A DNA stretch of 64,000 bases from Amphritea opalescens (GTDB lineage: Bacteria > Pseudomonadota > Gammaproteobacteria > Pseudomonadales > Balneatricaceae): positions 124,001 through 188,000 of the forward strand of contig NZ_RQXW01000003.1 of assembly GCF_003957515.1 (NCBI RefSeq). Direction: 5' to 3'. The first letter of the stretch is position 1. Each line of letters opens with the position of its first letter. A program made the position numbers and the translations under genes. Below are positions 26,113 through 35,032 of the stretch, one piece after another. Under the pieces are notes generated by a model, which saw only the letters and a list, made by a program, of their open reading frames with translations, was not told where the DNA came from and did not search any database.

Positions 26113-27210
26113 ATGCAGGTTTTATTCCGGCCTTTTCCGATGTCTATTCTCGCATTGCTAATCATCCTGACGGGCTGTAGTGATAATGACGCGGCCGTTT
26201 CTGCACCGCAGATCATACGTCCGGCCAAGATATTTGAAGTCGCGAACCCCACTTCATCCGATATTCGCAGCTTTCCCGCAGAAGTCGAGGCGAATGCCGA
26301 TTCTAAACTAGCCTTTAGAGTCAGCGGGCAGATCTCTGAAGTATTGGTCAGGCCTGGCCATGAGGTGAAAAAAGGGCAAGTACTGGCACGTCTGGACCCG
26401 ACCGATTATAAGCTCACCTTGGATGACCGCCAGGCGCGTTATGAATTAGCCCATTCACAATTTGAGCGTTCAAAAACCATGCTAGGGCGAAAGCTGATTT
26501 CGCAATCTGATTTTGATGAAGCCAGTGCCGAACTAAAAGTGGCGCTAGCGTCTTACAATGTCGCAAAAAAAGAGCTGGACTATACCTACCTGCGAGCACC
26601 TTTCAGCGGTACCGTCGCGCGCGTCGATGTTGATACACATGAAAACATTCAGGCAAAGCAAACGATCTTAGTGCTACAAACTAGCGATCAGGTTGATATC
26701 ACCATCCAGGTGCCTGAAAACATCGCCTCACGTGCTAAAACGAACACCGGTTATCAACCCTCCGTGGTCTTTGATACCCATCCTGACCAGAGCTTTCTGG
26801 TCAGCGTCAAAGAGTGGGACACTCAGGCAGACCCGTCGACGCTCACCTATAAAGTCGTGTTCTCCCTACCTACGCCCGAATCATTTACCGTTCTGCCGGG
26901 TATGGCCGCCAGCGTCAAAGTGGATCTATCAAAAGTCACCGACCTCAGCAGCACCCGCTTAATGCTCCCCGTTGGCGCCGTGTTTGTTGCGGAGGGTGCA
27001 CCACTCTCGGATAACACCCGATATATATGGAAGTTTGACCCTGAAACACAGCAGGTTCATCAAGCAACGGTCACTGTTGGCAACATCACCCAAGAGGGCA
27101 TCGTGATTAACAGCGGTATTGAACCCGGGGACCAGGTGGTCGCGGTCGGCGTCAACTTCCTTTCGGAAGGACAGAAAGTTCGCCCCTGGAACAGAGAAGG
27201 CGGCCTGTAA
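26113..27210 (+). CDS. RND efflux periplasmic adaptor (membrane fusion lipoprotein)
   Basis: This adaptor links an inner-membrane RND pump to an outer-membrane channel. The 365-residue product has a lipoprotein signal with lipobox ILTGC, then a biotinyl-lipoyl-like half motif (GQISEVLVRPGHEVKKGQVL), an alpha-hairpin (about residues 95-145), the second lipoyl half (YLRAPFSGTVARVDVDTHEN) and beta-barrel domains. The stop codon abuts the ATG of the pump gene. No outer-membrane channel gene is adjacent. Confidence 0.92.
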   Translation: MQVLFRPFPMSILALLIILTGCSDNDAAVSAPQIIRPAKIFEVANPTSSDIRSFPAEVEANADSKLAFRVSGQISEVLVRPGHEVKKGQVLARLDPTDYKLTLDDRQARYELAHSQFERSKTMLGRKLISQSDFDEASAELKVALASYNVAKKELDYTYLRAPFSGTVARVDVDTHENIQAKQTILVLQTSDQVDITIQVPENIASRAKTNTGYQPSVVFDTHPDQSFLVSVKEWDTQADPSTLTYKVVFSLPTPESFTVLPGMAASVKVDLSKVTDLSSTRLMLPVGAVFVAEGAPLSDNTRYIWKFDPETQQVHQATVTVGNITQEGIVINSGIEPGDQVVAVGVNFLSEGQKVRPWNREGGL

Positions 27211-30200
27211 ATGAAACTGACGGAATACTCCATCAAACGTCCCGTCACTAGCTGGATGTTTACGCTGCTGCTATTAATTGGCGGCATTATCGCTTACAAC
27301 GGTTTAGGCCGACTAGAAGACCCCTCTTTCACCATTAAGCAGGCGATGATCACCACCGCCTACCCCGGCGCCTCGCCGACTCAGGTTGAAGAAGAGGTCA
27401 CCTACCTGCTTGAAAATGCGGTGCAGCAACTGCCCTATGTGGATTATGTCACCTCCATCTCCTCGGCAGGCTTTTCACAGATTATCATCGAGATGAAAAG
27501 CACTTACCGGCAGAATGATCTCAAACAGATATGGGATGAGCTGCGGCGTAAGGTGACGGATATAGCAGGACAGCTTCCTCCCGGTGCGGCAACCCCCACC
27601 GTTATTGATGAGTTTGGTGATGTCTACGGGGTATTGCTGGCCGTTAATGGTGACGGCTATTCCTACGAAGAACTAAAAGACTATGTCGACTACCTTCGCC
27701 GCGAGCTAGTACTCATTGACGGCGTTGGTAAAGTCACCGTTGCAGGGGAACAGCAAGAAGAGGTCGTCGTTGAGATCTCCCGTAATAAGCTCTCGGCCCT
27801 CGGCATCCCCGCCAGCCATATTTTTGAGCTATTAGAAACTCAGAATCAGGTCTCCAACGCCGGCAGTATCAAGGTCGACAGCGAGTATATCCGTTTACAC
27901 CCGACCGGCGAATTCAGTAGCGTCAAAGAACTAGAAGGGCTGTTAGTGTCCAAGTCTGGCACCTCACAACTGGTCTATCTAGGCGATGTTGCCAGCGTCA
28001 GTCGCGCCTATGCCGAAGTGCCAAACAATATTATTAATTACAACAATCATGAGGCGCTATTACTGGGTATCTCGTTTAGCACGGGCGTCAATGTCATCGA
28101 TATCGGCGAAGCGATCAAACAACGCATGACCGAACTGGAATACGTTCGCCCCGTTGGTATAGAGATCAACAGTGTCTACAACCAACCGACCGAAGTCGAT
28201 AATTCGATGCAGTCATTCATGCTCAGTCTGGTTGAAGCGGTCCTCATTGTTATCGCCGTGCTACTGATATTTATGGGTCTGAAGAGCGGCGTATTGATCG
28301 GTTTGATACTACTGTTAACCGTGTTTGGCAGTTTTATCTTTATGAAGATCTTTGATATTGAGCTACAGCGTATTTCGCTGGGGGCCCTGATCATTGCCCT
28401 CGGAATGCTCGTTGATAATGCCATCGTCATTACAGAGGGCATCTTAATCGGCCTGAAAAAAGGGCAAACAAAGCTTCAAGCAGCGTTGGAGATCACCCGT
28501 CAAACCAACCTCCCCTTATTAGGTGCGACGGTTATTGCGATTACCGCCTTTGCACCCATCGGCCTATCATCCGATGCCTCCGGTGAGTTTGCCGGTAGTC
28601 TGTTCTGGGTACTGTTTATATCATTGCTGCTCAGCTGGGTCACCGCGATCACCCTAACGCCCTTTTTCGCCGACCTCATGTTTAAAGAGAGCACCGTTAT
28701 CCGCGATACCAATGATGCGGATGCCGAGCTATATCATGGGGTGATATTCACCGTCTACAAGGCTATTTTGCACCTCTGTATGCGTTTTCGCGTTGTCACC
28801 ATCATCATGATGGTCGCCCTATTTGCCATTGCTATTGTTGGCTTTGGCCAGGTAAAACAATCCTTCTTCCCGCCCTCCAATACGCCGATGTTTTATCTGG
28901 ATTACTGGCGTTATCAAGGATCAGATATTCGTGAAACACAGGCGGATATTAAATCGATTCAACGTTACCTGATGCAACAGGACCTAGTTGAACAGGTCAC
29001 CAGCACTACCGGGCAAGGGGCTCCACGTTTCATGCTCACTTACGCCCCAGAAAAATCCTATGCGGCATTTGGGCAGGTCATTGTTCGGGTTCAAGATCGA
29101 GAATCATTACCCAAGGTAATGGCCGACCTGAGAGACTATATGAACAATCATTACCCTCAGGCGCAGTTTAAAGTCAAACGGATGGAGATCGGGCCATCGA
29201 CCGATGCCAAAATTGAAGCCCGCTTTAGCGGCCCAGATCCCGATGAATTGCGTCGACTGGCCAGCCAAGCTATCGCCGTCTTGCAGTCAGACCCTGGGGC
29301 TCACAATATTCGTCATGACTGGCGGCAACGTAGTAAAGTCATTCGGCCTCAATTTAATGAAGCCATGGCTCGTCGAGTCGGGATCAGTAAACAGGATGTC
29401 GATCAGCTATTATTGACCACCTTCTCAGGCCAGCAAGTGGGGCTTTACCGCGAAGGTACTCGACTGTTACCAATCATCGCCCGTGCACCGAAAGATGAAC
29501 GCCTAACAATCGATAGCTTGCCGGAACTTCAGATCTACAGTTCGGCAACTAACGCCTATGTGCCGATCACTCAAGTCACCAGTGGCTTTAAAACCGATTG
29601 GGAAGATTCACTCATTATCAGACGCGACCGAAAACGCACCATTACGGTGATGGCGGATCATGATGTGCTGGGGGATGAAACCGCCGCAACCCTGTTTAAC
29701 CGTATTAAACCAGAGGTAGAGGCGATCCCACTACCTTCGGGGTATCAGTTGGAATGGGGGGGTGAGGATGAGTCGTCCCGTGATGCGAAAGCAGCTCTCT
29801 TTGGTGGGCTACCGCTGGGTTACCTCTGCATGTTCATCATTACGGTGCTGCTGTTTAACTCGGTTAGAGCCCCTCTGGTGATCTGGGCCACCGTCCCTCT
29901 CGCCTTAATCGGGGTATCCTTCGGTTTGCTCGTCATGGGCGCGCCATTCAGCTTTATGGCGCTTCTAGGGCTATTGAGTCTGTCGGGGATGTTGATTAAG
30001 AACGGTATCGTACTGGTGGATCAGATCAACCTAGAGCTTTCTCTGGGTAAAGACCCCTATCTAGCGGTCTTTCATTCAGCGATCAGCCGGGTGCGCCCTG
30101 TGGCAATGGCCGCCATCACCACTATTTTAGGGATGATCCCTCTATTGTTTGATGCTTTCTTTCAATCAATGGCGGTCACCATCATGTTTGGTCTAGGCTT

Positions 30201-30285
30201 TGCCACCATTCTGACGCTCATCGTGGTGCCGGTACTCTATACCATCTTCTACCGTATACCCCGTCCTACTCACAACAAGGTATAA
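27211..30285 (+). CDS. RND family efflux transporter, inner-membrane pump
   Basis: The 1024-residue protein has the full RND plan of 12 membrane helices and two large periplasmic loops. It begins MKLTEYSIKRPVTSWMFTLL. The proton-relay helix 4 reads LGMLVDNAIVITEG, with one Asp and Asn in place of the AcrB Asp pair, and helix 10 has the Lys in GMLIKNGIVLVDQ. It resembles drug/solvent (HAE-type) pumps more than metal pumps. It is co-transcribed with the adaptor and followed by a strong terminator. Substrate unknown. Confidence 0.92.
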   Translation: MKLTEYSIKRPVTSWMFTLLLLIGGIIAYNGLGRLEDPSFTIKQAMITTAYPGASPTQVEEEVTYLLENAVQQLPYVDYVTSISSAGFSQIIIEMKSTYRQNDLKQIWDELRRKVTDIAGQLPPGAATPTVIDEFGDVYGVLLAVNGDGYSYEELKDYVDYLRRELVLIDGVGKVTVAGEQQEEVVVEISRNKLSALGIPASHIFELLETQNQVSNAGSIKVDSEYIRLHPTGEFSSVKELEGLLVSKSGTSQLVYLGDVASVSRAYAEVPNNIINYNNHEALLLGISFSTGVNVIDIGEAIKQRMTELEYVRPVGIEINSVYNQPTEVDNSMQSFMLSLVEAVLIVIAVLLIFMGLKSGVLIGLILLLTVFGSFIFMKIFDIELQRISLGALIIALGMLVDNAIVITEGILIGLKKGQTKLQAALEITRQTNLPLLGATVIAITAFAPIGLSSDASGEFAGSLFWVLFISLLLSWVTAITLTPFFADLMFKESTVIRDTNDADAELYHGVIFTVYKAILHLCMRFRVVTIIMMVALFAIAIVGFGQVKQSFFPPSNTPMFYLDYWRYQGSDIRETQADIKSIQRYLMQQDLVEQVTSTTGQGAPRFMLTYAPEKSYAAFGQVIVRVQDRESLPKVMADLRDYMNNHYPQAQFKVKRMEIGPSTDAKIEARFSGPDPDELRRLASQAIAVLQSDPGAHNIRHDWRQRSKVIRPQFNEAMARRVGISKQDVDQLLLTTFSGQQVGLYREGTRLLPIIARAPKDERLTIDSLPELQIYSSATNAYVPITQVTSGFKTDWEDSLIIRRDRKRTITVMADHDVLGDETAATLFNRIKPEVEAIPLPSGYQLEWGGEDESSRDAKAALFGGLPLGYLCMFIITVLLFNSVRAPLVIWATVPLALIGVSFGLLVMGAPFSFMALLGLLSLSGMLIKNGIVLVDQINLELSLGKDPYLAVFHSAISRVRPVAMAAITTILGMIPLLFDAFFQSMAVTIMFGLGFATILTLIVVPVLYTIFYRIPRPTHNKV

Positions 30286-30288
30286 CGT

Positions 30289-30325
30289 AAAAAGCCGATA
30301 ACGACATTGTCGTTATCGGCTTTTT
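30289..30325. terminator. Strong terminator after the RND operon
   Basis: AAAAAGCCGATAACGACA pairs with its complement ending in GGCTTTTT. It is symmetrical, so it can serve both the RND genes and the small minus-strand ORF. Confidence 0.93.
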
Positions 30326-30388
30326 ATCTCAAACCTACTCACATCTCTAAACCTGACACGCAAAATCCGTATCTTTGTCGCGACGTGG

Positions 30389-30568
30389 TTATTCGATAGC
30401 CACCAGCAACTCATGGCCCACCACTTCATCAATCACGTTATACGGGATGCGATACTCTTTTTCTTCAAACTTTACGACCGCATAGTCATAGCACATCTTT
30501 AGAATGATGCAGTTAGCAACAGTGTCACCTTTAGCGACCCGGATTATATTTCGATTATGAAGAAGCAT
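30389..30568 (-). CDS. Small hypothetical protein, 59 residues
   Basis: An ATG at 30566-30568 opens a frame of 59 codons ending TAA. The product (starting MLLHNRNIIRVAKGDTVANC, ending EVVGHELLVAIE) is acidic, with no signal or membrane segment, and predicted mainly beta. An AAGG lies 8 bases before the ATG. It fills the gap between the RND terminator and the receiver-TPR gene and reads like real coding sequence, with a terminator just past its stop. I do not recognise the family. Confidence 0.6.
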   Translation of the reverse strand: MLLHNRNIIRVAKGDTVANCIILKMCYDYAVVKFEEKEYRIPYNVIDEVVGHELLVAIE

Positions 30569-30742
30569 TCCAACAGCCTTTAAAATAGATTAACTGAGCC
30601 TACTGATTAGACTTGATTCTACCACCCTCTTTTCGCTAACCCTACCGGCTATACAACATAAAAGCCCTACGCGATGGCTATAATCAGCGTTAAATGTTGG
30701 TGTTACGCCACTCAAACACACGCTATCGAACAGCATAAAAGC

Positions 30743-32377
30743 CTACTTCAGCAAGGAACCTAACGAAGATGACGGCAACTCGGCCAACGGCATCTGACGG
30801 TATTTTTTCAGCAGTATTTTCTTCGCTTTTTGCTCTGGCGCCAACACGACCCGCTCAACGAGGTTAAGATAACGATCGACCATTTTAAGCCGCCCCTCTT
30901 GCCGCACCTTATCATTGCGAGCGGTTTCCAAAAATAGCTGAGCTAAGTTCAGAACCGCTGAATGGTTATTGAAATCAAAATCAACCGCCGCACCAAAGGA
31001 CTTGATCGCCAAACCGACCTTACCCGACAAGTAATGTTTAATACCTAACCGATTGGCCTTATCACTCATATCCGGATTGATCTGTTTGACATAAACCTCT
31101 TTATTGTCCGGCACCACTGCTGTTTTTTCCAATACCGGTAGGGCTTCGCCCGACATCACCAACAGCTCACGACCAATATCAACGGGCGTATCTAGCTCTC
31201 GATTAATCAGTTTTGCATCCCGTAGAAAACGTTCTTTCTCTTTCTCATCCCCGAGATCTTCCGCCAGTTGACTACGGATAAGAAAGGCTCTTACTTCAGC
31301 ATTACGATCCGATGAAAACTGTTGGCGGGCATTAATCAATAACCCATCAATCTCACGTTCAATCTGCTCACGGGCGTTATCATCACTGCTCTTCACCTCC
31401 ATACGTCGCAGGTTAGCCAACTTTAGGTAAGGCTCCGCAGAGCGGTAGCAACTGTTTTTACCTAGTGAGATAGAGCGTCGATAAGCTCCCTTCGCCAGAT
31501 CCATCTCTTGGGTCTGAATAGCAACACGCCCGAGTTCCATCTGTCGCGGAATACCCAGCGGGGCACGGATTGTCGCTTCCTTTAGGGTTTCGCGGGCTTG
31601 CACTAGATCGCCCATTTTTTCATGCACTTCAGCGAGCAGGTCATACGCGGCAATTAATAACGGATTATCGTTAATCAGTTCCTGTAATAACTGTTCTGCC
31701 GCGGTCAGATCATCCAAACCACAATATGCCTTACAGAGGTACAGCCCCGCTTCTTTATCCCGAGACTCCCAATAAATACTATCAAATAGCTCGCGAGCCT
31801 TTTCATACTCCCCGAGGTCAAGCAGTAGGGTGCCGCGTACTTTTTGTAGATGGTTATATTCGGGGTGTTGACGATCGATTAACGCTTCACAAATTTGCAA
31901 CGCCTGATAGCGCGCACCGGATTCAATCGCCAGATCAACAGGGCGCAAGGCTTGCTTACGGCGCATAATATGATCGAGCCGAAATTTAAGTTCTTCGATA
32001 GAGAATGGTTTGGTAATCAGATCATCGGGCTGGCTATCAATGGCGTGCAGTATCACTTCCTGCGATGAATCGCTGGTCATGCATACCCATGCAGCACTGG
32101 GCTTGATAAAGCCTCTAAAGCGAGCTTCTTCAAGAATCTGGATGCCGGTGACACTGTCGCTGGCATTATGACCTAACAGAATGACATCAAAGTCATTTTG
32201 CGCAATCAGCGGTATAACTTTGTCATTGATGGTCACCGCTTTAACATTGCTGATACCCAGCTCACGCAGCATATAGTAGATCGTTGCGCGCATATTACCG
32301 CTGCTGTCGATTAACAGGACATGCTTGTCCGAATAATCGATTCGAGTATCAGTTGAGTTATTACGCACAGAGGCCAC
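30743..32377 (-). CDS. Receiver-domain protein with TPR repeats; phosphoacceptor Asp absent
   Basis: The 544-residue protein has an N-terminal response-regulator receiver fold (about residues 17-135) followed by TPR-like helical repeats (about 160-330 and 440-500), with no DNA-binding or enzymatic output domain. In the receiver the conserved Thr (T101, CMTSDSS) and Lys (K123, ITKPF) are kept, but the phosphoacceptor position in FDVILLGHNASD is Gly69 and the acidic pair is reduced to one Asp (LLIDSS). It should not accept phosphate in the usual way and probably acts as a protein-interaction scaffold. A tandem 12-bp repeat and an orphan terminator lie just upstream. Confidence 0.85.
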   Translation of the reverse strand: MASVRNNSTDTRIDYSDKHVLLIDSSGNMRATIYYMLRELGISNVKAVTINDKVIPLIAQNDFDVILLGHNASDSVTGIQILEEARFRGFIKPSAAWVCMTSDSSQEVILHAIDSQPDDLITKPFSIEELKFRLDHIMRRKQALRPVDLAIESGARYQALQICEALIDRQHPEYNHLQKVRGTLLLDLGEYEKARELFDSIYWESRDKEAGLYLCKAYCGLDDLTAAEQLLQELINDNPLLIAAYDLLAEVHEKMGDLVQARETLKEATIRAPLGIPRQMELGRVAIQTQEMDLAKGAYRRSISLGKNSCYRSAEPYLKLANLRRMEVKSSDDNAREQIEREIDGLLINARQQFSSDRNAEVRAFLIRSQLAEDLGDEKEKERFLRDAKLINRELDTPVDIGRELLVMSGEALPVLEKTAVVPDNKEVYVKQINPDMSDKANRLGIKHYLSGKVGLAIKSFGAAVDFDFNNHSAVLNLAQLFLETARNDKVRQEGRLKMVDRYLNLVERVVLAPEQKAKKILLKKYRQMPLAELPSSSLGSLLK

Positions 32378-32464
32378 GGTTTACCTTGTTTAAAACTTAA
32401 TTCAACCAAGTATAAGAGGCATGCCGTCAGGGAGGAAGGAAAAACGTACCAAAACGAGATCTAG

Positions 32465-32488
32465 TTTTTACTAGACTTTTTACTAGAC
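32465..32488. repeat. Tandem 12-bp duplication TTTTTACTAGAC
   Basis: Two exact adjacent copies, 32465-32476 and 32477-32488, located about 90 bases upstream of the receiver-TPR start codon, directly past the orphan terminator. Confidence 0.75.
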
Positions 32489-32526
32489 AAAAAAAAGCAC
32501 CGGTGTAGGGTGAAACACTCGGTGCT
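32489..32526 (-). terminator. Orphan terminator or attenuator upstream of the receiver-TPR gene
   Basis: Minus strand AGCACCGAGTG, loop, CACCGGTGCT followed by eight T. No minus-strand gene lies upstream, since the next gene (HDAC-like) is on the plus strand. It must end a short unannotated RNA or attenuate the receiver-TPR transcript. Confidence 0.8.
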
Positions 32527-32690
32527 AAATACAGTTCTATGCTGTGGAGGTCATCATATCCATTTACCAGCAAAGCGTTACTGACCCAGATCAACGGCAA
32601 CCTTGGTTCAGCATTTATTACCTACAACTTTTGACTAAGCGCCGCCACAATGTTATTCCAGTAAACTAACTATAAATAAAAGAATCTGAT
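32527..32690 (-). ncRNA. Candidate small RNA or 5' leader ending at the orphan terminator
   Basis: The 164 bases between the terminator and the HDAC-like gene contain no minus-strand frame longer than about 10 codons. The presence of a good minus-strand terminator implies a transcript here. No clear promoter was found, so the 5' end is unknown, and no known RNA family was recognised. Confidence 0.3.
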
Positions 32691-32695
32691 CTGCT

Positions 32696-33619
32696 ATGAC
32701 TACCGCATTTATTACTCATCATGACCAAGGTCTGCACAATATGGGGCCGGAACACCCAGATAGCCCTATTCGCCTCTTAGCGATCCAGAAAGTTTTGCAG
32801 AAAACGGGATTGATTGAGCATCTTAAACAGATGGAGTCGGTTCATGTAACCCCTGAGCAGATTCAGTTGGCCCACGCCAACCTGCACCAAAAACGACTGG
32901 AGATGAAGGTCCCCGAAGAAGGCGTCTTTTATGCAGACGAAGATACCGCGCTCTGCCCGGACTCCCTGCATGCGGCTAGCCTAGCCGCTGGATCAGCCAT
33001 TCTCGCCACCAATCAAGTGCTATCAGAAAAAGTCGACAATGCATTTTGTTCCGTCCGGCCTCCCGGCCACCACGCAGAACATAATGCGGCGATGGGGTTT
33101 TGCTTTTTTAACAACGTGGCGATCGGCGCCATGCATGCACTGTTGCAACCTAATGTTAACCGCGTAGCGATTGTTGATTTTGATGTTCACCACTGCAACG
33201 GCACGGTAGATATCTTCAAAGATAAACCCGAAGTGTTGGTCTGCTCAACGTTCCAACACCCCTACTACCCAGAACGATATGCCAATATTCAACGGGACAA
33301 TATCATCAACTGCCCTATTGAAGCCCATACTCGGGCATCAATCTTCCGCGAAAAATTAGAGAAATATTGGCTGCCTGCCATTCAACAGCATAAACCCGAC
33401 ATTCTGTTTATTTCCGCCGGCTTCGACGCCCATCATGAAGATCCAATGGGTGATTTGAATCTGACCGAAGAGGATTACCGCTGGGCCACTCAACTATTAG
33501 CCGATGCTGCTAGAACCACCTGTGGCGGCCGTATCGTCTCGGTACTGGAAGGCGGGTACAATCCCGTATCTCTCGCGTTTAGCGTACAGGCGCACTTAGA
33601 GGTCCTTGCAGGGTATTAA
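32696..33619 (+). CDS. Histone deacetylase-family amidohydrolase
   Basis: This 307-residue cytoplasmic zinc hydrolase belongs to the class II HDAC/acetylpolyamine amidohydrolase superfamily. Visible motifs are RPPGHHAEHNAAMGFCFFNN (catalytic His pair), VDFDVHHCNGT (zinc Asp and His) and SAGFDAHHEDPMGDL (second zinc Asp). Bacterial members deacetylate acetylated lysines or small amines; the substrate here is unknown. It is monocistronic, and converges on oadB across a shared terminator. Confidence 0.9.
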   Translation: MTTAFITHHDQGLHNMGPEHPDSPIRLLAIQKVLQKTGLIEHLKQMESVHVTPEQIQLAHANLHQKRLEMKVPEEGVFYADEDTALCPDSLHAASLAAGSAILATNQVLSEKVDNAFCSVRPPGHHAEHNAAMGFCFFNNVAIGAMHALLQPNVNRVAIVDFDVHHCNGTVDIFKDKPEVLVCSTFQHPYYPERYANIQRDNIINCPIEAHTRASIFREKLEKYWLPAIQQHKPDILFISAGFDAHHEDPMGDLNLTEEDYRWATQLLADAARTTCGGRIVSVLEGGYNPVSLAFSVQAHLEVLAGY

Positions 33620-33675
33620 ATGCTACCATGACTGATTCATGGCTTTTAAAATACGTTTTTCTCTTTCTGAAACAT

Positions 33676-33705
33676 AAAAAAACCGCCCGAAGGCGGTTTT
33701 TTTTT
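33676..33705. terminator. Bidirectional terminator between the HDAC-like gene and oadB
   Basis: AAAAAACCGCC, a GAA loop context, then GGCGGTTTTTTTTT. A/T tracts on both sides allow it to end both converging transcripts. Confidence 0.92.
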
Positions 33706-33718
33706 GTAGCTGTAGGGA

Positions 33719-35020
33719 TTAGCCCACAAACTTAATCATAACACCCGCAGCCACTGCTGAACCGATAACACCGGCAACGTTAGGCCCCATGGCATGCATC
33801 AGCAGGAAGTTTTGCGAATTCGCTTCAAGTCCCAACTTATTCGATACCCGAGCAGCCATCGGTACGGCGGATACACCCGCAGAGCCGATCAATGGGTTGA
33901 TGGAATTACCACCGGCCATCTTGTTCATCACCTTGGCCATCAACACACCACAGGCAGTACCGATCCCGAAGGCGATCACACCCAGTAGCAGAATACCCAG
34001 TGTCTGCAGATCAAGGAATTTGTCAGCAGACAACTTAGAACCCACCGACAGACCCAAGAAGATAGTCACGATGTTGATCAATGCGTTCTGAGCAGTATCG
34101 CTCAAACGATCAACCACACCACACTCACGCATCAGGTTACCGAAGCAGAACATACCTAACAGTGGCGCAGCATCCGGTAGCAACAGGGCAACCAGAATCA
34201 GCAACACGATAGGGAACATGATCTTTTCAGCTTTAGAGATATGGCGTAACTGCACCATCGCAATTTTACGTTCAGCTTCCGTCGTCAGCGCACGCATAAT
34301 CGGCGGCTGAATCATAGGCACTAATGCCATATACGAATAGGCTGCTACCGCAATCGCACCCAACAGATCCGGTGCCAGCAATGAGGCCACATAGATCGCT
34401 GTCGGGCCATCCGCACCACCGATAATACCGATGGCGGCTGCATCCTGAATTGTAAAGTCCATAATCCCTAAGGTCGTCAATGACACCGCACCGATCACAG
34501 TCGCAAAGATACCAAACTGCGCCGCAGCCCCGAGGAATAATGTTTTAGGATTCGCCAGTAACGGACCAAAATCGGTCATCGCCCCAACACCCATAAAGAT
34601 CAGCAGAGGCGCCGCCCCTGAAGCAATCGCAACGGTATAGAAGTTATACAACATACCGTTATTAAAGCCGTGATCGTTTGCCGCATAAACCGCTGCGGTA
34701 TGGGTTGCCGCGTCTGCCGCATGATAGGCGTGCGTCACGACTGCCGGATCAGCGCTGTTAATATTCAATGCAGCAGACAATGTCTGAAGCATTTCTGGGC
34801 CACCCAGATGGATCGCATTTTCAACAGCAGACATCGCCAAACCCGCTTCCGGGATATTGGCCATAATGCCGCCGAAGCCGATTGGCACTAACAACAAAGG
34901 CTCAAAGTTCTTACGAATAGCAAGAAACAGAAGCAGGAGCCCAATCAGAATCATAAAGACCTGACCCGGCGTCACATTATATATCCCTGACGCGAGCCAG
35001 AGATCCAGTAGCTTATCCAT
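33719..35020 (-). CDS. oadB: Oxaloacetate decarboxylase, beta subunit (Na+ pump)
   Basis: OadB decarboxylates the carboxybiotin carried by OadA and couples this to sodium export across the inner membrane. The 433-residue protein has many membrane helices and the conserved regions [34 protein letters not shown] and [19 protein letters not shown]. It is the last gene of oadGAB, 12 bases after oadA. Confidence 0.96.
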   Translation of the reverse strand: MDKLLDLWLASGIYNVTPGQVFMILIGLLLLFLAIRKNFEPLLLVPIGFGGIMANIPEAGLAMSAVENAIHLGGPEMLQTLSAALNINSADPAVVTHAYHAADAATHTAAVYAANDHGFNNGMLYNFYTVAIASGAAPLLIFMGVGAMTDFGPLLANPKTLFLGAAAQFGIFATVIGAVSLTTLGIMDFTIQDAAAIGIIGGADGPTAIYVASLLAPDLLGAIAVAAYSYMALVPMIQPPIMRALTTEAERKIAMVQLRHISKAEKIMFPIVLLILVALLLPDAAPLLGMFCFGNLMRECGVVDRLSDTAQNALINIVTIFLGLSVGSKLSADKFLDLQTLGILLLGVIAFGIGTACGVLMAKVMNKMAGGNSINPLIGSAGVSAVPMAARVSNKLGLEANSQNFLLMHAMGPNVAGVIGSAVAAGVMIKFVG

Positions 35021-35032
35021 TCAGAACCGCCC

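Noticed and set aside
34670-34891. Plus-strand frame opposite oadB
   Set aside because: Shadow of oadB with Cys/Arg-rich, non-protein-like composition.
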